The notes under the pieces: generated by a model
The model's input: the letters and a program-made list of their open reading frames with translations, nothing else
Told to the model about the DNA's origin: nothing
The model's database searches: none
Made by a program: the position numbers and the translations under genes
NCBI GenBank assembly: GCA_002238445.1
Contig: MPML01000027.1
Span: 1 to 58,260 of the forward strand
DNA: 58,260 nucleotides
Source of the DNA: Caldilineaceae bacterium bin5
GTDB lineage: Bacteria > Chloroflexota > Anaerolineae > Caldilineales > Caldilineaceae
Direction of reading: 5' to 3'
In this document: in pieces, positions 35,289-44,124 of the stretch
How positions within the stretch are numbered: position 1 is the first letter of the stretch
Layout: each line of letters starts with the position of its first letter

Positions 35289-37109
35289 TCAGCTGCTTGA
35301 TTCTATTGCTGCCGGCCTCTTCTGTGCCGACCGAATCCTTTCCATGTCGAATTTCAGCGAGCGGTCGAAGCCGTAGATTCCATTCTGTTCCTGGTAGATA
35401 TCGGTTAGTTGCGTGTAGCAATAGCCGAAATGGGATGGGTCGTCAAGCAGGATTTCACATAGGCGGGTGAAGCGCGCGTAGAACTCTTCGATAGACTGCG
35501 GCCTCTCGCCGTAGCCCCAGGAATCTTCCCCGGCCTTTACCTCCGGGTTCCACCAGATGCCCCCGAACTCGCTGACAAAGAACGGCTGTCCTCGGTAGGG
35601 GATCGACCAGGTTTGTCCATCACGACTGTTGTAGTAGGGGTTGCCGGCGGCAACATGGGCGTGGCGCGCGGCGAAGATTTCGACATCCTGCGTGTAGTCA
35701 TGACTATCGTAGACGTCGGCCTCGGGAACGCGGTGGGCGTAGCCGGACGTATCGAGCACCGGCCGCGTCCGGTCCATTGCCTTTGTTGCCAGGAACAGCC
35801 CGCGCGTGACGGCGTCAAGGGTTGTAATGCGGTCGTGCAGCGGCTGCCAGGTCTCGTTCAGGGGGCACCAACCGATGATCGAAGGATGGGAGTAGTCCCG
35901 CTCCAGGATTTCGAGCCATTCGGTGATGTATGAAGAAGTCGGTTGTTGATGGTCCTCGACCGGGCCGTAGCCGCGGCAGCCCCAGTCGCCGAATTCACCC
36001 CAGACGAGATAGCCGAGACGGTCGGCATGGTAGAGGAAGCGTTCCTCGAAGACTTTCTGGTGCAGGCGAGCGCCGTTGAAACCGGCCTCTATGCTCAGTT
36101 CGATGTCGCGGCGCAGGGCTTCGTCGCTGGGCGCGGTCATGATGCCGTCCGGGTAGTAGCCCTGATCGAGGACCAGCCGTTGGAAGACCGGCTGGCCGTT
36201 CAGAGTGATCGCTTTTCCGTTGATGGCAACGCTGCGCAGGCCGGTGTAGCTGCTGGCCTCGTCGACAACTGTACCTTGATCATCTGTCAGACGCAGAGTG
36301 ACGTCGTAGAGATGGGGGTCTTCAATCGACCAGAGCCGGCGGCGGTCAACGGGAATCCTCAGCTCCAGCTGCGGGCAGAGATCCAGGTCGGCGGAGCACT
36401 CGGCCGCGGCGACGACGCCTTGCTCGTCGAGAAGTTGGGCCTGCAAGCGCAGTCCCTTTCGCTCTGCAGCTGGAGAATGATCCGCTGCTGACGGACGATG
36501 CACGAGCGGTTGCTCAAGCCGGATCACGCTGTTGGCGACATCGGGAGTGAGGCGGGGGCGGCCCAGATGGATCTCCGGGACAGGTTCCAGCCAAACGCTC
36601 TGCCAGATGCCGGTTGTGCGCACGTAGATCGCTCCGCGGGGCCCGAAAGTCTGGGCCTGTTTGCCGCGTGGCTGGGGATCGCGGTGATTGTCGCGGGCGC
36701 GCACGACGATGGTCACGCGTTCTCCCGGCTGGGCGGCGTCGCTCAAATCGCATGTGAAGGGGCTGAATCCGCCCCTGTGGCGGCCGACCTCCTGCCCATT
36801 CACCCATACGGTACAGTCATAATCCACTGCCTGGAAGTGGAGAAGGACGCGGCGGCCCTGCCACTGGCTGGGAATATCCACCTCGCGGCGGTACCAGACT
36901 GCCTCGAGGAAGTCGTGGTTTTCGACGCCGGACAGTTTCGATTCCGGGCAGAAGGGGACGGTAATCTGGTCTGTGAGAGGGCGCGTCAGGAGTCCTCTTT
37001 CCAGGCCGCTGTCGCCCTGGTCGATTTCGAACTGCCATGTGCCGTTGAGGCAGTGCCACTCCTTGCGGGCAAACTGCGGGCGCGGGTACTCGGGGCGGGG
37101 AACTGACAT
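35289..37109 (-). CDS. Glycoside hydrolase family 2 protein
   Basis: The 606-residue cytoplasmic glycosidase has the three GH2 parts: sugar-binding jelly roll (about 1-180, with LNGTWQFEID and VWVNGQEVGRHRGGF), immunoglobulin-like domain (about 185-300) and TIM barrel. The catalytic acid/base is E419 in WCPLNETWQ and the nucleophile E514 in FFVSEFGGIWW. The family includes beta-galactosidases, beta-glucuronidases and beta-mannosidases; this short type without extra C-terminal domains often has uncertain specificity. The ATG has TTGGAG about 8 bases upstream. Neighbours for sugar-acid and alcohol oxidation suggest that released sugars are oxidised in the cell. Confidence 0.94.
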   Translation of the reverse strand: MSVPRPEYPRPQFARKEWHCLNGTWQFEIDQGDSGLERGLLTRPLTDQITVPFCPESKLSGVENHDFLEAVWYRREVDIPSQWQGRRVLLHFQAVDYDCTVWVNGQEVGRHRGGFSPFTCDLSDAAQPGERVTIVVRARDNHRDPQPRGKQAQTFGPRGAIYVRTTGIWQSVWLEPVPEIHLGRPRLTPDVANSVIRLEQPLVHRPSAADHSPAAERKGLRLQAQLLDEQGVVAAAECSADLDLCPQLELRIPVDRRRLWSIEDPHLYDVTLRLTDDQGTVVDEASSYTGLRSVAINGKAITLNGQPVFQRLVLDQGYYPDGIMTAPSDEALRRDIELSIEAGFNGARLHQKVFEERFLYHADRLGYLVWGEFGDWGCRGYGPVEDHQQPTSSYITEWLEILERDYSHPSIIGWCPLNETWQPLHDRITTLDAVTRGLFLATKAMDRTRPVLDTSGYAHRVPEADVYDSHDYTQDVEIFAARHAHVAAGNPYYNSRDGQTWSIPYRGQPFFVSEFGGIWWNPEVKAGEDSWGYGERPQSIEEFYARFTRLCEILLDDPSHFGYCYTQLTDIYQEQNGIYGFDRSLKFDMERIRSAQKRPAAIESSS

Positions 37110-37252
37110 GGGTTGACTCCAAGAGAGATTGTGAGTGAAGTGTATGGGGTAGGAAGGGCGATGAAGTAAATTCGGTCAAAACAACTGGTTCGCTTAGAAG
37201 GAAGGAGTTCAATAAGGAACTGATCCCAATGGGCCAATGTTCAAGACTCAGG

Positions 37253-37606
37253 TCAACGGAGTTCCGGCAGGGCGCGGATTTTCTTTCTGACCGGTGAGTC
37301 GGCCGAATCACGATGTAGTTTTTCGTACTCTCTAAGGCTTTCTTCTATTCTTGCGTCAAACGATTCTTTGTGAGCCAGGTAATACGAAATCGCCGCTTGA
37401 ATCTGGCCCTTCGTCAACATCGGATGCTGCCTCTGAATTTCAGCGACGTCATCTCCAAACTGCAAATAGTCCAGAGCAATCTGTTGAACTTTGAAGTTGG
37501 CTTCGGCAATAGTTGGCACGCCCTTTTCATTGAAGGATATAGCGGCCAATTCGTTGGGGTCAGTACTTTCAGGTTCGGCTGTGTAGTTTGAAGGCTTGTC
37601 CGTCAT
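37253..37606 (-). CDS. DUF433-type antitoxin-like protein
   Basis: The 117-residue protein contains the DUF433 core, a small helical DNA-binding-like domain: FNEKGVPTIAEANFKVQQIA, LQFGDDVAEIQRQHPMLTKG and QIQAAISYYLAHKESFDA. DUF433 proteins are usually antitoxins placed just before a PIN-like (DUF5615) toxin gene. Here the next 140 bases downstream hold no toxin, so it is an orphan or has another role. The ATG overlaps the stop of the zinc dehydrogenase gene in ATGA, so the two are translationally coupled, which is unusual. Confidence 0.8.
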   Translation of the reverse strand: MTDKPSNYTAEPESTDPNELAAISFNEKGVPTIAEANFKVQQIALDYLQFGDDVAEIQRQHPMLTKGQIQAAISYYLAHKESFDARIEESLREYEKLHRDSADSPVRKKIRALPELR

Positions 37607-38637
37607 ACTCTGTCGGGCACCAGCAGTACTTTGGAAACGTTGCCGGGGTTGCGGATCAGGCGTTGGAACCAGTCGCCGCCTTCGGCGAGTGGGGCTTCTA
37701 CAATCCAGGGATCCAGGCGGTAGTGGCCGGCGTGCAACTCCTCCAGGCCGTCGGCAAAGTCGGCGGCGCCGTAGGCAAAGCTGCCGCGTACGGTCAGTTC
37801 CTGGCGGATGATCGCCGCGGCGGGCATGGGGCTGGTCTCCTCGTGCAGGCCGGAGAGGATCAGGGTTCCGGCGTTGCGGGTGGCGGCTACGCACTGGGTG
37901 CGGGTACCGCCGGTCCCGACGGCGTCAATTGAGACCGCGACACCGTCGCCGGCGGTGGCGTCCTTCACGACCTCGACCACGTCGGCGCCCTGGTCGGTGG
38001 CTGAAGGCGAAATTGTGATGCCGCCAAGCTCACCGCCCATCGCCAGCCTTTCGGGATCGAGGTCGGCGATGAAGATGCGCTCGGCGCCGGCTAGCTGGAG
38101 TGCCTGCAAGGCCAGCAGACCGATGGGCCCGGCGCCGATGATGAGGGCGGACTCGCCAGCCACGTCGCCGGCCAGCCTGCCGATGCGGACGCCGACCCCG
38201 ACCGGTTCGGTCAGCGCGCCGCTGCGCAGTGACATTCCGTCGGGCAGTTTGTGGGTTACGAAGGCCGGCGTGCTGACGTACTCGGCGAAGGCGCCGGGCC
38301 TGTGTGCACCGACCAGCCGCCTTTCCGGACAGAGTTGGGTAAGCCCCATGCGGCAGGTGCGGCACTGGCTGCAGAACGTAAGTGGGTTGACCGTCACGGC
38401 GTCGCCGACACTGAAATTGGTCACGTCGCGTCCAACCTCCACGATCTCGCCGGCAAACTCATGGCCCATAACCAGAGGCGGCGTGCGCAGGGCGTTGTGG
38501 CCGAGGAACCCGCTCAACTCCGAGCCGCAGATGCCGGCAAAGGCGACGCGGATCACCACTTCATCGGCCGTGGGCGAGGGATCCGGCTGCTCCTGCAATT
38601 CCATCTTTTCGGGGGCGGTCCAGACAAGCGCTTGCAT
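37603..38637 (-). CDS. Zinc-dependent alcohol dehydrogenase (sorbitol/threonine dehydrogenase type)
   Basis: The 344-residue medium-chain dehydrogenase has catalytic zinc ligands C37 (GICGSEL) and H59-E60 (VMGHEFAGE), structural zinc cysteines C89, C92, C95 and C103, and the Rossmann motif ALIIGAGPIGLLALQALQ. It oxidises a polyol, sugar alcohol or amino alcohol with NAD(P). I chose ATG at 38637, preceded by GGAGGAG; the frame is open 23 codons further but without similarity. The DUF433 gene follows with a 4-nt overlap and the GH2 gene lies beyond that on the same strand. Confidence 0.94.
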   Translation of the reverse strand: MQALVWTAPEKMELQEQPDPSPTADEVVIRVAFAGICGSELSGFLGHNALRTPPLVMGHEFAGEIVEVGRDVTNFSVGDAVTVNPLTFCSQCRTCRMGLTQLCPERRLVGAHRPGAFAEYVSTPAFVTHKLPDGMSLRSGALTEPVGVGVRIGRLAGDVAGESALIIGAGPIGLLALQALQLAGAERIFIADLDPERLAMGGELGGITISPSATDQGADVVEVVKDATAGDGVAVSIDAVGTGGTRTQCVAATRNAGTLILSGLHEETSPMPAAAIIRQELTVRGSFAYGAADFADGLEELHAGHYRLDPWIVEAPLAEGGDWFQRLIRNPGNVSKVLLVPDRV

Positions 38638-38990
38638 AGTACTCCTCCACAAATGTCCTGCGTCGGTGTTTAGCCCCATCATACGGAAAGCTGGCATGAT
38701 CTGCAATATGACGCGCCTCTTCAGCGCACAGCGAGGCGGGCATTGAACATGCTCCTGGCTACAGCATTCCGCGAGGGCGATCAGCTTGCGAAGATCGCGA
38801 GTCGCGTGTAGGCTTTTCAGGACGTGGTGACGGCAGGCAAACCCTTTTTACACGCCAGCAGTTCATCTTTCCCCTTGCGATCCTGATGTCGATGGGCAAT
38901 CAGTTCTTCGAACCAAGTTTGCGAGTTCCAAGCCGGTCCTCCCGGGTCAGCGGGGAAATCGTATTCTTCAACATCTCTTAGGAGCACCAA
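38638..38990. other. Divergent intergenic region
   Basis: A 353-bp gap between a minus-strand dehydrogenase gene and a plus-strand galactonate-dehydratase-like gene, so it should hold two promoters. A short inverted repeat GCGATC...GATCGC lies near 38776-38797. I see no convincing -35/-10 pair, riboswitch or gene. Confidence 0.5.
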
Positions 38991-40130
38991 ATGAAGATCA
39001 CTGACATTACCGCGTATCCGGTTTGGGCCGGCCATCGCAACTTTCTTTTCGTCGTCGTCGATACCGATGAAGGAATTTACGGCGTGGGCGAGGCCGGTTT
39101 GACGAGCCGGGAGCAGGCGGTGATTGGCGCGTTCAATGATTTCAAGGAAGTGCTGGTGGGCCAGGACCCGTTTCGAATTGAACACATCTGGCAGGTGCTG
39201 TTCAGGGGCGGCTTTTTCCCAGCGCAGCGCGTGCTGAGCTCTGCCATCTCTGCGATTGATATTGCGCTGTGGGACATTAAGGGCAAGGCGTTGGGGGTGC
39301 CCATCTATGAGCTGCTGGGCGGACGTGTGCGCGACAAGGTCGTCTGCTATCCTCACAATCACAGCCATGCGATGGAGGTGGAGCCGCTGGTCGAAAGCTG
39401 CCTTGAGACAAAGGAAGCAGGCTGGAAGTTTGTGCGCTGGGGCTTGCCGCAGGACGGCGACATTCTGGAACCGCGCGACGCGGTGCGAACGGCCATACGC
39501 CAGTTTGAGGCCGTGCGGGAGGCGGTCGGCGACGAGATCGATATCTGTTTCGATGTACACACGCGGCTGGATCTTCCCGACGTCGTCTGGCTCTTCCGCG
39601 AGGTGGAGCAGTATGCGCCATTCTTTATCGAGGATCCGCTGCGCTGTGAGAATCCAGACTCTTTCAAGACGTTGCGTCCGCGTACACATGTGCCCATTGC
39701 GGCGGGGGAACAGTTCTCGTCGAAGTGGGAGTTTCGGCAGTTGATAGAGGAGGAGTGGATCGACTATGCGCGCGTTGATATGTGTATTGCCGGCGGTTTC
39801 ACGGAAGCCCGCAAGATTGCCGGGTGGTGTGAAACGCACTATATCAAACTGGTAGTGCACAACCCGCTAGGCCCGGTTTCGTCGGCGGCCTGTCTGCAGA
39901 TGAATCTGGCGACATCCAATTTTGGTGTGCAGGAGCAGCCGCGCAAACCGGGGGAAACGCTGCCTGAGGTCGTGCCGGTCCATCACCACTGGGAGGATGG
40001 TTATATGCTGCCGACGGATCTGCCCGGGTTAGGGATTGAGTTTGATAGAGAGGCGGCGGCCCGCCATCCGTCTCAGAAGCGGGAGTTGCCACAGTTGCGG
40101 CGCCTGGACGGCTCGTTTACCAATTGGTAG
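38991..40130 (+). CDS. Enolase-superfamily dehydratase (galactonate dehydratase-like)
   Basis: The 379-residue protein has the capping domain and barrel of the mandelate racemase subgroup, with D188 and H190 (CFDVHTRLD), E214 (FIEDPLRCEN), E240 (AAGEQFSSKW) and H290 (VVHNPLGPVSS). The D-x-H and HNPLGP arrangement is that of D-galactonate and related sugar-acid dehydratases, which make 2-keto-3-deoxy acids. AGGAG precedes the ATG by about 7 bases. A zinc dehydrogenase gene follows 91 nt later; together they suggest a route from a sugar via its acid. Confidence 0.92.
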   Translation: MKITDITAYPVWAGHRNFLFVVVDTDEGIYGVGEAGLTSREQAVIGAFNDFKEVLVGQDPFRIEHIWQVLFRGGFFPAQRVLSSAISAIDIALWDIKGKALGVPIYELLGGRVRDKVVCYPHNHSHAMEVEPLVESCLETKEAGWKFVRWGLPQDGDILEPRDAVRTAIRQFEAVREAVGDEIDICFDVHTRLDLPDVVWLFREVEQYAPFFIEDPLRCENPDSFKTLRPRTHVPIAAGEQFSSKWEFRQLIEEEWIDYARVDMCIAGGFTEARKIAGWCETHYIKLVVHNPLGPVSSAACLQMNLATSNFGVQEQPRKPGETLPEVVPVHHHWEDGYMLPTDLPGLGIEFDREAAARHPSQKRELPQLRRLDGSFTNW

Positions 40131-40221
40131 TAGAGGAACGCACTGTACTTGACGACACTGCAAGCGATCAGGCCAGGAAGAAACGACTGGGAAGTCGGGC
40201 AATCGAGAAGGGATTAAAGCC

Positions 40222-41247
40222 ATGAAGACAGCAGCGGTATTCGGAGAGAAGCAGGGCGGCGTGGTGGACGCGCCGAACCCAAAGGCCGGGGAAAACTGGG
40301 TCGTTGTCAAGATTCATACGGCTCCCATGTGTACGGAGTTCAAGACTTATGTTGGCGGAAATGAGGCCCCCTACCTGGGCCATGAAGCGGCGGGCGAAGT
40401 CGTGGAAGTCGCGCAGCCGTGCCGCGTAGAGGTGGGTGATCGGGTGGTGGTGATGCCGCAGACACCTTGCGGGCAGTGCGAACTGTGTCTTGACGGCGAG
40501 TACATCCACTGCCTGGATTCGGAGACGCCGCCCCCGCAGCCTGAAGGCGGCGAAGGCAGGGCGACCATGTCCCAATTCATGCTCAAACAGGACTGGATGC
40601 TGGTGCCGATTCCCGATGGGATATCATACGATCACGCGTCGATGGCCTGCTGTGGGTTAGGGCCGACGTTTGGGGCGGTGCAGCGCGCCAAGTTAGGTCC
40701 CGACGACACGCTGATGATCACCGGTCTGGGGCCGGTGGGGCTGGGCGGCGTTGTCAATGGTACGCATCGCGGGGCTAACGTGATTGGCGTCGATGTTAAT
40801 CAGTACCGGGCCGCGAAAGCGCTCGAGCTGGGGGCGACGGCGGTTATCGACCCGACCGACCCCGACGCGCTGGAGAAAACGCTGGCGTTGACACGCGACG
40901 GCCGCGGCGTCGATCACAGCATTGATTGTTCGGGCGTGGTGGCGGCCCATCGTTTCTGCATCGACGCCACGCGGCGCAAAGGTTCGGTCAGTTTTGTGGG
41001 TGAGAGCGGACAGGATGAGACGCCGATCCGGATAAGCACTGACATGCTGCGCAAGGGGTTGAGCCTGCACGGCTCGTGGCACTATAACATGGCGGATACG
41101 CCGCAGATTCTGCGCGTGATTGCGGCCAATGGCGACAAGCTCGACAGGCTCATTTCCCATAGCTTTCCCCTGGAGCGCGTGGAAGAGGCCTGGGACCTGC
41201 AGGCCAGCGGGCAGTGCGCGAAGGTGGTGTTAAAGCCTTGGGAGTAG
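40222..41247 (+). CDS. Zinc-binding medium-chain dehydrogenase
   Basis: The 341-residue dehydrogenase has C37 and H54-E55 (YLGHEAAGEV) as catalytic zinc ligands, structural cysteines C83, C86, C89 and C97, and the nucleotide-binding LMITGLGPVGLGGV. A long insert after the zinc lobe (about 98-120, with TPPPQPEGGEG) is unusual. The last 60 bases of the gene, including the stop, occur again at 44230-44289 with a single mismatch. The gene itself is intact. It follows the sugar-acid dehydratase gene on the same strand and likely acts in the same pathway. Confidence 0.92.
   Translation: MKTAAVFGEKQGGVVDAPNPKAGENWVVVKIHTAPMCTEFKTYVGGNEAPYLGHEAAGEVVEVAQPCRVEVGDRVVVMPQTPCGQCELCLDGEYIHCLDSETPPPQPEGGEGRATMSQFMLKQDWMLVPIPDGISYDHASMACCGLGPTFGAVQRAKLGPDDTLMITGLGPVGLGGVVNGTHRGANVIGVDVNQYRAAKALELGATAVIDPTDPDALEKTLALTRDGRGVDHSIDCSGVVAAHRFCIDATRRKGSVSFVGESGQDETPIRISTDMLRKGLSLHGSWHYNMADTPQILRVIAANGDKLDRLISHSFPLERVEEAWDLQASGQCAKVVLKPWE
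41188..41247 (+). repeat. 60-bp direct repeat, left copy
   Basis: The last 60 bases of the dehydrogenase gene, from GCCTGGGACCTGCAGG through the TAG stop. The same 60 bases, with one substitution (GGGAGTAG for GGGCGTAG), stand at 44230-44289. The two copies bracket the RecQ-LRR gene; similarity stops sharply on both sides. Confidence 0.93.
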
Positions 41248-41394
41248 TCGAATGGTCTCAGGGCTAGCATCTGAGTCCGAATTTCTGTACCTATTGCGCC
41301 ATTACCTGTTTTCAGTGGACCCGCTCGATTCACGGGAGTTAGTGATTCCGCAAAGCGTTTACTTACACGTCTCCAAAAATACTGCGTCTGGCCT

Positions 41395-44124
41395 ATGAGG
41401 GATCTGCTAAAAGACTATTTTGGGCATGACAACTTTCTTCCAATGCAGGAAGAAATCATCTCTATCGTTTTGGACGGTGACGACGCTCTGGTAGTCATGC
41501 CGACAGGAGGGGGAAAGTCATTGTGCTATCAATTGCCCGCCTTGCGGTTCAGTGGGCTGACGCTAGTGGTCGCGCCACTGATGGCCCTAATGCAGGATCA
41601 GGTAGAGTCTCTCCTGAGCAAGGGCATCTCTGCCGCATTCGTCAACAGTTCGCTCAGCCGTGCTGAGTCACAAAGCGTTCAGAAGAGGGCGCTCGATGGC
41701 GAACTCAACCTCCTCTACGTCACACCTGAAAGATTGCTTACGACGAGTTTCAGAAGGTTTCTCAACAGACTCGAGGTCAGTCTTGTTGCAGTGGACGAGG
41801 CCCACTGCATCTCGATGTGGGGCCACGATTTCCGCAAGGAATATCGCAAGTTGGGCACCTTGAGGCGCGAGCTGCCAGGTGTCCCGTTTCTCGCTCTGAC
41901 AGCAACAGCCTCAGAGCACGTGCGAAGGGACATCATCAGTGAGCTTCAGCAAACTAACCCTAGGCAGTTTATAGAAAGCTTCAATCGCCCAAACCTCAAG
42001 TATTGGGTGTTACCAAAGAAAGATGAGCGTAACGACTTCGCTAGGCTCAAGGAACTGCTTCAGAGACGCAAAGGCGAGACCGCAATCATTTACCGCTCTA
42101 CGAAGAGATCTGTAGAGAAATTGGCCTTGAGCCTGAACCAGGATGGTTTCGAAGCGCTTCCCTACCACGGCGGTCTTGACTGGCATAGACGCAGTACTAC
42201 TCAGCACTCGTTCATGTCCGGAAGCGTCCCTGTAATAGTGGCCACCAATGCCTTTGGCATGGGTATTGACAAGCCTGACATCCGCTTGCTAGTCCATTAT
42301 GACTTTCCCATGTCGTTGGAAGGCTATTATCAGGAAACGGGCCGGGCCGGACGGGACGGCAGTGTCGCCGACTGCGTACTCTTCTATTCCCGCAGTGACA
42401 GAAAAACTCCAGACCATTTCATAAGGGAAATGAAAGACGCGTCGCAGCGTCGAAATGCCTCAAGAATGTTAGAGCAAGTTCTTGAATTCTGTGAACTCCG
42501 GGAGTGTCGAAGAAATTATTTGCTCCATTACTTTGATGAGCCTTGGAACGAGGATAATTGTGGATCCTGTGACAACTGTATAAAGGAAATGCGGCAAACC
42601 TCTTCGTTGCCTATCCATAAGGCACTCGCTGGCTTGTCTGGTGATTTGGCTGTACTCCTAGGGTTAAGAGACGCGTTGGCCGGCGACTACCCGCTGAATT
42701 GGAAGGAGGAAGTTGAGGTTCATGAATGGGAAGGGGTGAGATTAGATACGTCAACACATCCGCCTACTATCGTAGAGTTGAATCTTGATTGCTTGGGTTT
42801 AACAGGCGTCATTCCAGCCGAATTGGGTAGTCTTACAGCGCTGAAAGTGCTGGACTTGATGGAAAACAAGCTGAGGGGACAAATTCCTTTTCAACTGGGC
42901 AATCTTGTTGAATTAGAGACACTGTTCTTGTCATCAAACAAGCTGAGCGGCTCGATACCTGAGGCACTGGGAAATCTCGCTAACTTGGAAGACCTGTTGC
43001 TTGGTGACAACGATCTCAGTGGGGAAATCCCTTTGGAGTTAGGGAAACTCAAGAAGCTGAAAGCATTAATGCTTGACGGCAATAGGTTTTGCGGGTCGAT
43101 TCCCTCAGAGATGGGGAATCTCACAGGACTGGAAACACTTATCCTTGAAAATAACCTGCTGAGTGGTTCGATTCCCGCAGAGCTAGGAAAGTTAACCAAT
43201 CTTGAAGTTCTTTACATCGCGGAAAACCAGTTCCGCGGATGTATACCAGACTCCTTAGCAAAGGCAAAAGACAACGATCTGGACAGGCTTAGTCTTCCCT
43301 TTTGCAGCAATGTACACCAGTCGGTCAAAAACCTTGGCCTCTCAAGTGACTGCACTATTCTTCTGGAGATCAAAGATGTACTGGCAAGAAGCAGCACCTT
43401 GAACTGGAACGAGAGAGTCCCCGTACGGGATTGGGAAGGCATAAGAGTAGACAAATCGACACATGAAACGCGAGTGACCGAGATCCGTCTTGGTCGCAAA
43501 GGACTGACTGGAACAATTCCAGGCGCTTTGGGCCAGTTGACCGACTTGAACTTGCTCTACCTCAGAGACAACGAGCTAAGAGGAGAGATTCCAGCCGAAT
43601 TGGGAAGGCTACCTAATCTGAAGTGGTTGTCTCTTTCGGGAAACCAATTGACCGGACCGATTCCAAACGAGCTTGGCAAACTTGTAAACCTCGAACGACT
43701 TTTTCTGCAAGACAATGAACTGAGTGGCCCCATTCCCCCGGAATTGGGAAATCTCGGCAACTTAGGATGGCTATACCTGTCACACAACGCGCTGTATGGT
43801 TCGATCCCTTCGGAATTTGGCGACCTACTTAGATTGGAATGGCTATATCTTTCGCACAACAAGCTGAGTGGGGCGATTCCATCGGAGTTGGAGGGTCTTA
43901 AGAGACTGAAGTCGATGACTCTCTCCCAGAACAGGTTGACGGGTTGTGTTCCACAGGGGTTGCAAGGGATTAATGAAAACGACTTTGCGCAGCTTCGACT
44001 GCCGATATGCGGCCGCTCAGCACCGACTCTTCAGAGAGGTCCTTCCACTGAGGAGGAATCGCAGCGAACCGGCACGCTGAAGCGACTAATTGAGAAACTT
44101 CAGTCTTGGGGTCCTGACGACTAA
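41395..44124 (+). CDS. RecQ helicase fused to two leucine-rich-repeat solenoids
   Basis: A 909-residue protein in one open frame. Residues 1-340 form a complete RecQ-type superfamily 2 helicase: Walker A MPTGGGKS (35-42), DEAH 134-137, TATAS and QETGRAGR 313-320. The RecQ zinc cluster follows with C371, C389, C392 and C395. Where RQC and HRDC should follow, there is instead an N-cap (421-460, with LNWKEEVEVHEWEGVRLD) and seven 24-residue repeats of type NxLxGxIPxxLGxLxxL (461-629), then the same arrangement again (cap 656-695, repeats 696-864). Each block ends in a cap with CIPDSL...LPFC or CVPQGL...LPIC. It should be an ATP-driven 3'-5' DNA helicase with a recognition surface. The DNA is visibly more A/T-rich than its neighbours, with more ATA, AGA and TTA codons. 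No clear ribosome binding site. Confidence 0.9.
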   Translation: MRDLLKDYFGHDNFLPMQEEIISIVLDGDDALVVMPTGGGKSLCYQLPALRFSGLTLVVAPLMALMQDQVESLLSKGISAAFVNSSLSRAESQSVQKRALDGELNLLYVTPERLLTTSFRRFLNRLEVSLVAVDEAHCISMWGHDFRKEYRKLGTLRRELPGVPFLALTATASEHVRRDIISELQQTNPRQFIESFNRPNLKYWVLPKKDERNDFARLKELLQRRKGETAIIYRSTKRSVEKLALSLNQDGFEALPYHGGLDWHRRSTTQHSFMSGSVPVIVATNAFGMGIDKPDIRLLVHYDFPMSLEGYYQETGRAGRDGSVADCVLFYSRSDRKTPDHFIREMKDASQRRNASRMLEQVLEFCELRECRRNYLLHYFDEPWNEDNCGSCDNCIKEMRQTSSLPIHKALAGLSGDLAVLLGLRDALAGDYPLNWKEEVEVHEWEGVRLDTSTHPPTIVELNLDCLGLTGVIPAELGSLTALKVLDLMENKLRGQIPFQLGNLVELETLFLSSNKLSGSIPEALGNLANLEDLLLGDNDLSGEIPLELGKLKKLKALMLDGNRFCGSIPSEMGNLTGLETLILENNLLSGSIPAELGKLTNLEVLYIAENQFRGCIPDSLAKAKDNDLDRLSLPFCSNVHQSVKNLGLSSDCTILLEIKDVLARSSTLNWNERVPVRDWEGIRVDKSTHETRVTEIRLGRKGLTGTIPGALGQLTDLNLLYLRDNELRGEIPAELGRLPNLKWLSLSGNQLTGPIPNELGKLVNLERLFLQDNELSGPIPPELGNLGNLGWLYLSHNALYGSIPSEFGDLLRLEWLYLSHNKLSGAIPSELEGLKRLKSMTLSQNRLTGCVPQGLQGINENDFAQLRLPICGRSAPTLQRGPSTEEESQRTGTLKRLIEKLQSWGPDD

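Noticed and set aside
42891..43862. Three serine-rich minus-strand frames with repeated motifs inside the RecQ-LRR gene
   Set aside because: They are reverse readings of the 24-residue LRR periodicity.
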